Below, piece by piece: positions 55,590-64,000 of a stretch of 64,000 nt of DNA. The position numbers and the translations under genes were made by a program. The notes under the pieces are model-generated. The model had not been told where the DNA came from and searched no databases. It saw nothing but the letters and a program-made list of their open reading frames with translations. The DNA is taken from NCBI RefSeq assembly GCF_038502225.1, contig NC_091325.1:31917511-31981510 (forward strand). Direction: 5' to 3'. Source of the DNA: Cherax quadricarinatus. Its lineage: Eukaryota > Arthropoda > Malacostraca > Decapoda > Parastacidae. Every line of letters begins with the position of its first letter. Positions within the stretch are counted from its first letter, which is position 1.

Positions 55590-56140
55590 ACCTATGAGCA
55601 CATTTAACGATTTTGAAAAGCCATATGATAGGGTTGGTAGGGAAGCAATGTGACAGATACTGCCAGTGTATGGAATAGGTGGTAGGCTTCTGAAAGCATT
55701 TTCGAATTTTTTCGAGGATAGTGAGTCTCAGGTTAGAGTATGTAGGATAGAGGGAGATTATTTCCCAGTAAAAGTGTTCTTTGTTGTTCAATATATTTAT
55801 AGATAGGGTTGTAAGACAAGTGATGATTAAGTGAGATTAAAAGATAAAGAACTAACACAGAATCGGTATTGTTACAGTTGCTCTTTGCTGATGACACTGT
55901 GCTTTTGGGAGATTCTGAAGAGAAGTTGAGGTTGGTGGACGAGTTTGGAAAGGCATGTAAAAAAGGGAAATTAAAAGTGACCATAGGAAAGAACAAGGTG
56001 ATGAGGATAACAAAAAAAATATGTAATAAAAAATTTATAATAGAATGGAGAGAGAAAGTATAGAGGAAATGAATGTATTCAGATATTTGGGAGTCGTGCT
56101 TGCGTTTGTCTTGACGGAATAACAGGCAGAGGCTGAAAAG
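55590..56140 (+). mobile_element. LINE RT relic, decayed
   Basis: Plus-strand fragments in shifting frames: FNDFEKPYDRVGREAM (motif A region), YGIGGRLLKAFSNFFEDSES, VCRIEGDYFPVKVFF, then LFADDTVLLGDSEEKLRLVD (catalytic FADD) and GKLKVTIGKNKVMR at 55869-56005. Downstream, CNVFRYLGVVLA. Multiple stops separate the pieces, and the middle part between motifs B and C is largely lost. A related minus-strand relic sits at 62040-62510. Clade not assigned. Confidence 0.72.
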
Positions 56141-57289
56141 TCAACCGAGTTATATTAGAGGTGTGCTAAAGTAAAATTATAGGTAGGTATTGGTTAATTT
56201 TAATTGTATCGATATAGGCCTAAAATGAGTTTCGGTATCGTCGAAATTTTTGATCTCGTGTCATACCTGAACTATATAGTAACATGCTAGGCAGCTCACC
56301 TCCTTTACCACTTAGTACTTTTTATCTATTAGATATTTTTGAAGATCCTAGTCATCACGTCGCCTTTAAAGTCGTTCATCGGTATTAATGTAACCAATTA
56401 CTAAGTTGTGAGCCTCGTCAGCTAATCTACATAAATGTAAAATAGCTATTTACCCCCCTCCCCCCGCGGCAAATATATTCGTATATTCGACTATTTGATG
56501 GGTCACAGAATTTCCTTTATCATCTATCCGATACCAGTACAGACACACTGAGGACAGCAGAATGAACAAAAGTGGAGCTCTTGTCTTCGTTAGCTTGCAA
56601 GAGTGTAGTCCCGTACTGGTCTTTCCCATGCAACTGTGTTTAATTATGGATGTCAATATTGTTTTAATATGTTTAAAGTAGGTGCCTAATTTTCCAACGC
56701 ATCACAATATCGATTCAGATCATCCTCATATTTCAATATTTTCAGGCAACAGCTACAACATCAGTGATTTGTAATTCTAAGCTCCGGTTCTTCATCCACA
56801 TGAGTCCTATTACTCAATAACACATTGTCCATCACCATTATTCATATCATTAGCGTGAATTTCAAGTTCATGCCTCACTTCTTCTCTTTGCCACTGCTGA
56901 GCAGCACATGCCCTTTAGACACTTAGTTCTCCATGCTTTTATCTGGTCGACAGAAGTGCTAACGCAATGTGAACATGTACATGAAATGAACTCAGAACCT
57001 ACTGCTACTGATCAGCAACATCTGGTTCCTGCTGCACACTGCCATGTTTTGTTCAAGAGATTCATGTATATTCTGATTCGAGAGTCTCATTTTTTTGAAT
57101 ATTTCCTCCGAATATATAGACAGAAATTTATTAAAATTTTTCATACTCCTTTCAGCACCTCCAACTAAATCTAATATACTAGACATTGGAACATATAGGT
57201 TTAATTCCTTCACGATTGGAACGTTATCCAATACTCGTTCCTTGATACAACTAAAGATATTCGAACCACAAGGTAATTGAGATGATCAA
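56141..57289. other. Intergenic, nothing recognised
   Basis: About 1.1 kb; short frames only (for example 56908-57168) with no domain. Confidence 0.5.
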
Positions 57290-58060
57290 ACGAGGTCCGA
57301 CAAACACACACAAAAACACGAGGCTGTCCCTGTAACTGTTTCTATTTAGCAAAGAATATCATCTACGATCACTTTGAAAAATAGTTCCCTTCTGAGTTTA
57401 CACACGGCTGCCTAAGATGCTGTCAACGTTGAAAGCAATTCCGCAGATCATTTTCTGAAAGACTGTTGAGGATCTATATGGTTTCTGCTTTCACATTTTC
57501 TACCGAAAAAAATGGGTTCCTTTCAGCGCCGACTTGATCTTTTGAAAGAAGCAGATGTCGCAGGGAGTCAGTCAGGTCTGGCGAATAAGGTGGCTGCTGA
57601 AGCACACTGATGTATTAATTAGCTAAAAACTGCTGTCCAAATAATTTCTTACGATATTCCTTTTGTTCATCTGACAACATTTTTGGAACCACTTTTACAG
57701 AAACCTTTCTCATGTTCAATTCTTCCGTTAGAACGCGTCGAACACTTTTCTTGTCCAAATAAACTTTCTCAGGTACTACTCGAACACCCAGCCTTCTTCA
57801 CTGTTGTCATCGATAAATGCTGTGCGTGATCGACCTGGGTGATCATCGTTGTTCGCACTTTCTCTGCATTCAGAAAATCGTTTCTGCCATTCAAAAAACG
57901 CGTGCACGAAACATGCACTTTCATCATAAGCCTCAGTCAATAAATGAAAAATTTCCGTCGCTGATTTCTTCAGCTTGACATTTCAAGAAACATGACGTTA
58001 ATTCGCAGTTCACCTTTGCACTCCAACGTTTTCAGATCGAGGGTAAGATAACGAATATAT
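57290..58060 (-). mobile_element. mariner-type transposase relic
   Basis: Minus-strand pieces in several frames. KMLSDEQKEYRKKLFGQQFL (about 57680-57620), then QPPYSPDLT (about 57600-57570), the conserved motif beside the last catalytic Asp of mariner transposases. It continues with SENDLRNCFQR and CVNSEGNYFSK towards 57370. The N-terminal region (to about 58060) is present only as scattered matches. Multiple stops and indels make it inactive. No terminal inverted repeats were found. Confidence 0.7.
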
Positions 58061-58289
58061 TTAAACCAGCGTCCGCTCGTAGAGAGTGAAGCGACTGAGT
58101 TGAGTCTTGTCTCACTGTGACAGGTTAGAACATGTTCTTTAAATGATGTATTAATGGGTTTTATAAATTCTTTTTGCTCACATAACAGTATTTTTTGTTG
58201 TATTGTTTCAACTTAATTTGGAGGAGACTCCCATGCATTGTGTGCCTATTTTGAAAAGACCTGAAAGGTATAACTACAGGTTAGATGAT
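58061..58289. other. Spacer before the 25-bp arrays
   Basis: Unique-looking DNA, no supported feature. Confidence 0.4.
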
Positions 58290-59035
58290 GCCATCAGCAG
58301 CTGAGGTAGGTGACACTTCCACCAGCTGAGGCAGGTGACACTTCCACCAGCTGAGGTAGGCAACACTTCCACCAGCTGAGGCAGGTAACACTTCCACCAG
58401 CTGAGGCAGGTGACACTTCCACCAGCTGAGGTAGGCAACACTTCCACCAGCTGAGGCAGGTAACACTTCCACCAGCTGAGGCAGGTGACACTTCCACCAG
58501 CTGAGGCAGGTGACACTTCCACCAGCTGAGGCAGGTAACACTTCCACCAGCTGAGGCAGGTAACACTTCCACCAGCTGAGGCAGGTAACACTTCCAACAG
58601 CTGAGGCAGGTAACACTTCCACCAGCTGAGGCAGGTGACACTTCCACCAGCTGAGGCAGGTGACACTTCCACCAGCTGAGGCAGGTGACACTTCCACCAG
58701 CTGAGGCAGGTAACACTTCCACCAGCTGAGGCAGGTGACACTTCCACCAGCTGAGGTAGGCAACACTTCCACCAGCTGAGGCAGGTGACACTTCCACCAG
58801 CTGAGGCAGGTGACACTTCCACCAGCTGAGGCAGGTAACACTTCCACCAGCTGAGGCAGGTAACACTTCCACCAGCTGAGGCAGGTGACACTTCCACCAG
58901 CTGAGGCAGGTAACACTTCCACCAGCTGAGGCAGGTAACACTTCCACCAGCTGAGGCAGGTAACACTTCCACCAGCTGAGGCAGGTGACACTTCCACCAG
59001 CTGAGGCAGGTGACACTTCCACCAGATGAAACAGA
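58290..59035. repeat. 25-bp minisatellite A, about 29 copies
   Basis: Unit CAGCTGAGGCAGGTGACACT + TCCAC, with GTAACA, GGCAAC and similar subtypes. It ends in diverged units near 59020-59070 that lead to array B. Confidence 0.97.
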
Positions 59036-59074
59036 AAACACTCTCACAAAATGTGGCAGATGACTCCTCTCACC

Positions 59075-60178
59075 AGCTGAGGCAGACGACACAACCAACA
59101 GCTGAGGCAGACGACACAACCAACAGCTGAGGCAGACGACACAACCAACAGCTGAGGCAGACGACACAACCAACAGCTGAGGCAGACGACACAACCAACA
59201 GCTGAGGCAGACGACACAACCAACAGCTGAGGCAGACGACACAACCAACAGCTGAGGCAGACGACACAACCAACAGCTGAGGCAGACGACACAACCAAGA
59301 GCTGAGCTGAGGCAGACGACACAACCAACAGCTGAGGCAGACGACACAACAACAGCTGAGGCAGACGACACAACCAACAGCTGAGGCAGACGACACAACC
59401 AACAGCTGAGGCAGACGACACAACCAACAGCTGAGGCAGACGACACAACCAACAGCTGAGGCAGACGACACAACCAACAGCTGAGGCAGACGACACAACC
59501 AACAGCTGAGGCAGACGACACAACCAACAGCTGAGGCAGACGACACAACCAACAGCTGAGGCAGACGACACAACCAACAGCTGAGGCAGACGACACAACC
59601 AACAGCTGAGGCAGACGACACAACCAACAGCTGAGGCAGACGACACAACCAACAGCTGAGGCAGACGACACAACCAACAGCTGAGGCAGACGACACAACC
59701 AACAGCTGAGGCAGACGACACAACTAACAGCTGAGGCAGACGACACAACCAACAGCTGAGGCAGACGACACAACCAACAGCTGAGGCAGACGACACAACC
59801 AACAGCTGAGGCAGACGACACAACCAACAGCTGAGGCAGACGACACAACCAACAGCTGAGGCAGACGACACAACCAACAGCTGAGGCAGACGACACAACC
59901 AACAGCTGAGGCAGACGACACAACCAACAGCTGAGGCAGACGACACAACCAAGAGCTGAGGCAGACGACACAACCAACAGCTGAGGCAGACGACACAACC
60001 AACAGCTGAGGCAGACGACACAACCAACAGCTGAGGGAGACGACACAACCAACAGCTGAGGCAGACGACACAACCAACAGCTGAGGCAGACGACACAACC
60101 AACAGCTGAGGCAGACGACACAACAAACAGCTGAGGCAGACGACACAACAAACAGCTGAGGCAGACGACACAACCAAC
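59075..60178. repeat. 25-bp minisatellite B, about 44 copies
   Basis: Unit CAGCTGAGGCAGACGACACA + ACCAA, sharing CAGCTGAGGCAG..GACAC..CCA with array A. Two irregular sites, near 59300 (GAGCTGAGCTGAGG) and 59350 (a missing C), mark slippage. The long minus-strand frames through both arrays arise from frame rotation of a 25-bp unit without stops. Confidence 0.97.
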
Positions 60179-60520
60179 AACTCTATCACTTTACACAACT
60201 CCACTTTCTGCCGAAAAAAATAACAGACATCTGTGCCAGATGACACCACCAGTAGTTGAGGCGGATGACTCCCATTACTGAAGAAGAGTGATGCCACTAA
60301 TAGCTGTGGGAGACGGCACCCCAATCAGCTGAGAAAGACAGTACAAACCCTACCTGAGGCAAAAGATACCTTCACTAACTGAGGAAAATTAATCTACTTC
60401 CAGTTAAGTCAGACGACACCTTCACCATATGTTTAGGCAGGCGATTTCCCTTCCACCTGAGGCAGTTGACTCTTCTACCAACTGAGGCAGGCGATGCACC
60501 CATCAACTGAGAAAGTTTCC
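60179..60520. repeat. Degenerate edge of the 25-bp arrays
   Basis: Scattered CTGAGG(C/A)A and GACACC motifs at roughly 25-40-bp intervals, for example 60256, 60352 and 60452. An older or decaying margin of array B. Confidence 0.6.
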
Positions 60521-60659
60521 ATATAATGGGGACATCCAGTCTATAATACTACAACTGTAAAATATGCATCGTTAAAAGACATGCTTTATTTCTCGTGAGA
60601 AAATGCTCTCACGTTTTGTTGAAGTTGAGTATCCCTGTCCACTCCATTCCTCACTCCAT

Positions 60660-60942
60660 GTTCACGATACAGCATGAACTGACACTTTGTTCCTCATGCG
60701 ATGTCCAGGTTACAGCATGAACTGACTCTTTGTTCCTCATGCGATGTCCAGGTTACAGCATGAACTGACACTTTGTTCCTCATGCGATGTCCAGGTTACA
60801 GCATGAACTGACACTTTGTTCCTCATGCGATGTCCAGGTTACAGCATGAACTGACACTTTGTTCCTCATGCGATGTCCAGGTTACAGCATGAACTGACAC
60901 TTTGTTCCTCATGCGATGTCCAGGTTACAGCATGAACTGATA
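60660..60942. repeat. 43-bp minisatellite, about 6.5 copies
   Basis: Unit GTTACAGCATGAACTGACAC + TTTGTTCCTCATGCGATGTCCAG. Confidence 0.95.
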
Positions 60943-62035
60943 ATGAACATCCATCCTTGCCTTATTTTCAGCTTCTGTACTTTCCTTTGTAATACAGTAA
61001 CACTTTCTCAACAGTATAGTAACAGCATAGTAACATTCTTCTCAATATAATCTCCTTTGTGTAGATGTTCATCGTTCACTCTCTCATTCTCCTGAGTATT
61101 CAGCATCAGTACAGTTTATTTCAGTATAGTCAGGCTACATATGTACATAGCTTGAGTTAACTCAGCCACATTGCTATATACTAATAGAAATTTTAAGGGA
61201 GTCGACTGGTAAGCCAGCGGAAGGCCTCAATCATATGACCAGAACCTCTAGTGCAGGATCATCATACGAATAAGACAAACGCCAGTGCTGTTTCCTGACG
61301 AATCTAACCTAACGCTACAGTCACACTAGCAGTATACATATACAACGTCAGTATTCTTGTTAAACATAATTTTTAACATCATGTGTTAAGAAACTTTCGC
61401 CACGTCTCATCAGAAGAGCTGCAGTAACACCTTCTTCTCTTGCTATATTCTTTCTGTTTCAGTACAGCAGAAATATTTTCTCACTCTGAGGATGACATGT
61501 ACAAATGAACTGTAGGTTTTACAGGCGTGAAGAGCACAGGTGCCGCTGCCTTTATTAAAATTTATGTTTTCTTCCTTTGCGGAGCAAGGTGCAATCTTTT
61601 TGCAACATTTGTCACACTATTACCTACAACAGTTAATTATCCTGCTACTTCTGTTTGTGCTGTTGCTTCTGTTGTTAATTCTGGTAGCGGTAGTGGCGCT
61701 GGTGCTGCTGCTTTAAGAGGCAAGTAAATTCCCCCGTCTTTTAATAACATGTTCAAATTTCCACTATAATCTACCTTGTCCAGAATTATTATCGTATTTG
61801 TCTTGTGTGTTTCGTAAGGTGAAGTCTAGGATGTTCCCTTAATTCATGGTATAACTTAACAAATCTTTGAGGATAGTTATGTTATAGAAGCCTCTACATC
61901 ACAATTGTTCTTAAAGATTTATTTAGTTATACCATGAATTAAGGAAAGATTTATTTAGTTATACCATGAATTAAGGAAAGATCCTGGACTTCATCTTGCG
62001 AAATATACATAGCAAATGCATTCATTTCCTTCATA
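60943..62035. other. Intergenic, with a small inverted and direct repeat cluster
   Basis: TTAATTCATGGTATAACTTA near 61840 is inverted relative to two tandem copies of TTAGTTATACCATGAATTAA near 61923 and 61954. Otherwise nothing recognised. Confidence 0.6.
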
Positions 62036-62039
62036 CTCC

Positions 62040-62510
62040 CTTCCTCCCTCCAATACGATATCCAGTCTTTCATTACATATTTTTTTTTGTTATCTTCGTC
62101 ACCTTGCTATTTCCTATGTTCACTTTCAGTTTCCAATCTCTGCAACCTCTCTTCAGAATCTCCCAAAAGCACAGTGTCATCAGCAAAAAACATATTTGAC
62201 AATTCCCGCTTTGTGTTAGATTCTTTATTTCTTAATCTCATACCTCTTGCCAACTCCCAAGAATTCACTTTTCTTACAACCCCCATTTATGGTGATATCA
62301 CGCATCAGTGGCTAAAGAATACTTTTACTGGGAAATAAACTCCTTTCATTGTGTCCACTGCCTCCCGCACCTGCCCCACACTCACAACTAGCTCTTCTTC
62401 ACTCCTGCAAGATGTTGTACCTCTCATCTCAATATACACAATAACAGCTTCGCTATATTCATCAGCATTTAACAGTTCCTCAAAATATTCCCTCCATCTT
62501 CCATAGGGCC
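62040..62510 (-). mobile_element. LINE RT relic, minus strand
   Basis: Minus-strand pieces: FEELLNADEYSEAVIVYIEM and SVGQVREAVDTMKG (62500-62340), then YFPVKVFF (about 62325), and FFADDTVLLGDSEE (about 62190-62150). Same family as 55590-56140 (shared FPVKVFF and FADDTVLLGDSEE). RT is internally deleted and stops are present. Confidence 0.72.
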
Positions 62511-62988
62511 GGGCATTGGAACGCAGGACCGAGTCCTGGCCAATCTGCGGCTCTGTTAATGATTCAAAATCACTTGTTTCACGATTTCATTAATATATTG
62601 ACTGCTCTTGAAGGCTGGTACACCAAACAGGATTAGGCTGAAATTAGTCTCTGAAGCTCTACGACCATGGATGTCCTTGCATTACAGAAAACATGCTTAG
62701 TACTGCTGAGCGCCTGGTGTTTAAGGATTGCTGGTCTAGTGGAGAAAGTGATGCATACTCTGTTCACTTCTCACAGTGCCTGACATGGGAATGCAGGATT
62801 GAGTCCTAGCCAAGCCGCAGTTCTGTTAATGATTCAAAATCAATTGTTTAGTTGTTTCATTATTATATAGGTTTACTTGTTTGTTGCTAAGCGCCCATAC
62901 TTTTCGCAGGTCTAGTCTCGTGGTAAAGTACTATGGACTCTGATAGAGAGTTACCAGGCTCGAGTCCTGCTGTGGACGTAGACACAAT

Positions 62989-62990
<2 letters not shown>
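62511..62990 (+). mobile_element. tRNA-like SINE fragments, duplicated
   Basis: Two copies of a segment, GGACCGAGTCCTGGCCAATC... and GGATTGAGTCCTAGCCAAGC..., each followed by TCTGTTAATGATTCAAAATC, at about 62520-62610 and 62785-62870. The second is preceded by an A-box-like TGGTCTAGTGGAGAAAG. A third tRNA-like head (GGTCTAGTCTCGTGGTAAAG, then GGCTCGAGTCCT) lies at 62907-62975. None folds as a complete tRNA by eye. Confidence 0.5.

Positions 62991-62992
<2 letters not shown>

Positions 62993-63079
<87 letters not shown>
62993..63079. repeat. (TA)n microsatellite
   Basis: About 43 TA units between the tRNA-like fragment and the next SINE pair. Confidence 0.99.
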
Positions 63080-63080
<1 letters not shown>

Positions 63081-63339
63081 CACTGCGCTAGCCAAGGATT
63101 CATAAGAACATAAGAACATAAGAAGAACATAAGAAAGGAGGAACACTGCAGCAGGCCTGTTGGCCCATACTAGGCAGGTCCTTTACAATTCATCCCACTA
63201 ACAAAACATTTGCCCAACCCACCAATGTTGTACTGGTCTGCCTCATGATAAGCGAGAACCACATGACGCTTTAAACCACAGGACCACCCAACCCTACAAG
63301 AATGGGGCAGCCAGCAATGCTACCCGATGGCGGCCCAAC
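63080..63339 (-). mobile_element. tRNA-headed SINE, inverted copy split by a CR1 tail
   Basis: TGCGCTAGCCAAGGATTC at 63084-63101 and the rest from about 63225 (AATGTTGTACTGG...) form one inverted copy of the SINE at 63340-63475. The CR1 tail at 63103-63222 sits in its B-box region, where GAACCCATGT is missing. Confidence 0.72.
63103..63222 (-). mobile_element. CR1 3'-terminal fragment
   Basis: Repeated AAGAACATAAG units followed by GGAGGAACACTGCAGCAGGC and CTTTACAATTCATCCCACTA, the reverse complement of the CR1 3' end, matching 37071-37190. Only about 120 bp were copied. Confidence 0.85.
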
Positions 63340-63475
63340 AGCTAGCATTGCTGGCTGAGCCATTCTTGTAGGATTGGGTGGTCCTGTGGTTTAAAGCGTC
63401 ATGTGGTTCTCGCATACCATGAGGCAGGCCAGTACAACATGGGTTCGAATCCTTGGCTAGCGCATTGTTGTTATT
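63340..63475 (+). mobile_element. tRNA-headed SINE, direct copy
   Basis: A-box GGTGGTCCTGTGGTTTAA and B-box GGGTTCGAATCC. It pairs with the inverted copy at 63080-63339 around a centre near 63340 (GCCCAACAGCTAGC). Confidence 0.72.
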
Positions 63476-63699
63476 GATCAATACCACTCGTTCGTGGTTA
63501 CAATAATATATGAGCGAAAAATCACACGATGCTCTAACCTTCTGGAGCACCCAGTCCTAAAAAGATCATGCACCCAGCAGAGCTAGGCGTTGTACCATTA
63601 TCAGAGGACATACGATGGTGTGGGTGTTTCAGAACTAATATATAATTGCGCATAGGCGATCTTAGCAATGGAAAACAGGCCACGAGGGTATGGAATGTT
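63476..63699. other. Unassigned; may be the 3' flank of the hammerhead element
   Basis: No gene. It lies downstream, in minus orientation, of the hammerhead motif at 63700-63743. Confidence 0.4.
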
Positions 63700-63743
63700 T
63701 AGCTCAAGATCTTTCACACGCCTCCGTGGGTCATCAGGAGCTA
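63700..63743 (-). ncRNA. Hammerhead ribozyme motif, family H6
   Basis: Reverse complement: TAGCTC, perfect core CTGATGA, helix II CACG-GAGG-CGTG (with an unpaired CC/T next to the core), GAAA, then GATCTT and GAGCTA. Helix I TAGCTC/GAGCTA pairs over 6 bp. Helix III is the palindrome AGATCT with a CTT cleavage triplet, so again no loop. The sequence is unrelated to the other families, so the match is unlikely to be chance. The rest of the element is not recognised. Confidence 0.68.
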
Positions 63744-64000
63744 TGCAATGTTACAAAACATGCAACAAGTAGAATAAGGGAAAAAGTTTTTTCAGAGCAA
63801 AGGTAGTGTGCTTACGCTTGCCAGTCCAACTCAGAAAGATGGCCAAGCGCCAACCCATCACCAGAGTATCCTCTCCCATGAACCTCCCCTTATGGGGTAA
63901 GGTAGGTAAAGGGGATCTCCGAGGTTTACAGAAAGTACGTTCCAGAATAATATGGAAAAGTATTAGCTATCCCTATGATGAATCGACACATTACAGCTTC
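63744..64000. other. Unassigned, window end
   Basis: No conserved frame. It would be the upstream side of a minus-strand element bearing the H6 ribozyme. Confidence 0.4.

Noticed and set aside
58274..60324. 625-codon minus-strand frame rich in Cys, Leu and Ser
   Set aside because: It arises from 25-bp units without stops in rotating frames; three overlapping frames are equally open.

Overview
This window is repeat-dominated nuclear DNA from an animal. It is most likely an arthropod, and I infer a decapod crustacean. The inference rests on tRNA-headed SINEs, CR1 tails ending in a repeated TTCTTATG motif, and Penelope-like elements (PLEs) with hammerhead-ribozyme pseudo-LTRs, which together resemble what I know of crayfish, lobster and shrimp genomes. 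No database search was possible. I find no host protein-coding gene, no functional tRNA or rRNA gene, no CRISPR array and no bacterial operon. Every convincing coding stretch belongs to a transposable element. The other long open frames lie in minisatellites whose unit is a multiple of 3 bp or whose frames happen to lack stops.

Layout. 1-5489 is a 28-bp minisatellite with higher-order structure. 6130-6740 is a LINE tail carrying a SINE with a clean 13-bp target-site duplication (TSD). 7147-9076 holds two more tandem arrays. 9077-11075 is an internally deleted Tx1-like LINE on the minus strand. 11141-13880 is a decayed CR1/Rex1-like LINE on the plus strand carrying a foldback PLE derivative. 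14009-18600 has a hairpin, SINE pairs, a second foldback PLE derivative and unassigned DNA. 18618-21617 holds two PLEs, one of them (copy P1) internally deleted. 21618-24815 has three minisatellites and a palindromic transposase fragment. 25457-28945 is a LINE with a probable solo LTR inserted. 29752-35350 (CR1-A) and 37071-43033 (CR1-B) are near-full-length minus-strand CR1 elements. CR1-A is split by a 1.57-kb block of 378-bp hammerhead-bearing repeats. CR1-B is split by a PLE (copy P2) with an intact reverse transcriptase plus GIY-YIG frame. 44328-49090 is a decayed two-ORF Tx1-like LINE. 49628-60940 is mostly minisatellites, with LINE and mariner relics. 62040-64000 has LINE, SINE and CR1 fragments and a lone hammerhead motif.

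How the parts work together. CR1 ORF1 (coiled coil plus SGNH esterase fold) and ORF2 (APE endonuclease plus RT) are spaced 14 nt apart, which suggests coupled translation. The PLE copies supply RT and GIY-YIG endonuclease. Around them lie non-autonomous derivatives that keep only the pseudo-LTR with its hammerhead ribozyme. The 378-bp array resembles the metazoan retrozymes, small self-cleaving circular-RNA elements thought to be mobilised by PLE machinery, and is the most interesting system here. At least six hammerhead sequence families can be read from the window. Their helix I strands differ in sequence but stay complementary, while the helix III strand is a short palindrome with no room for a loop.
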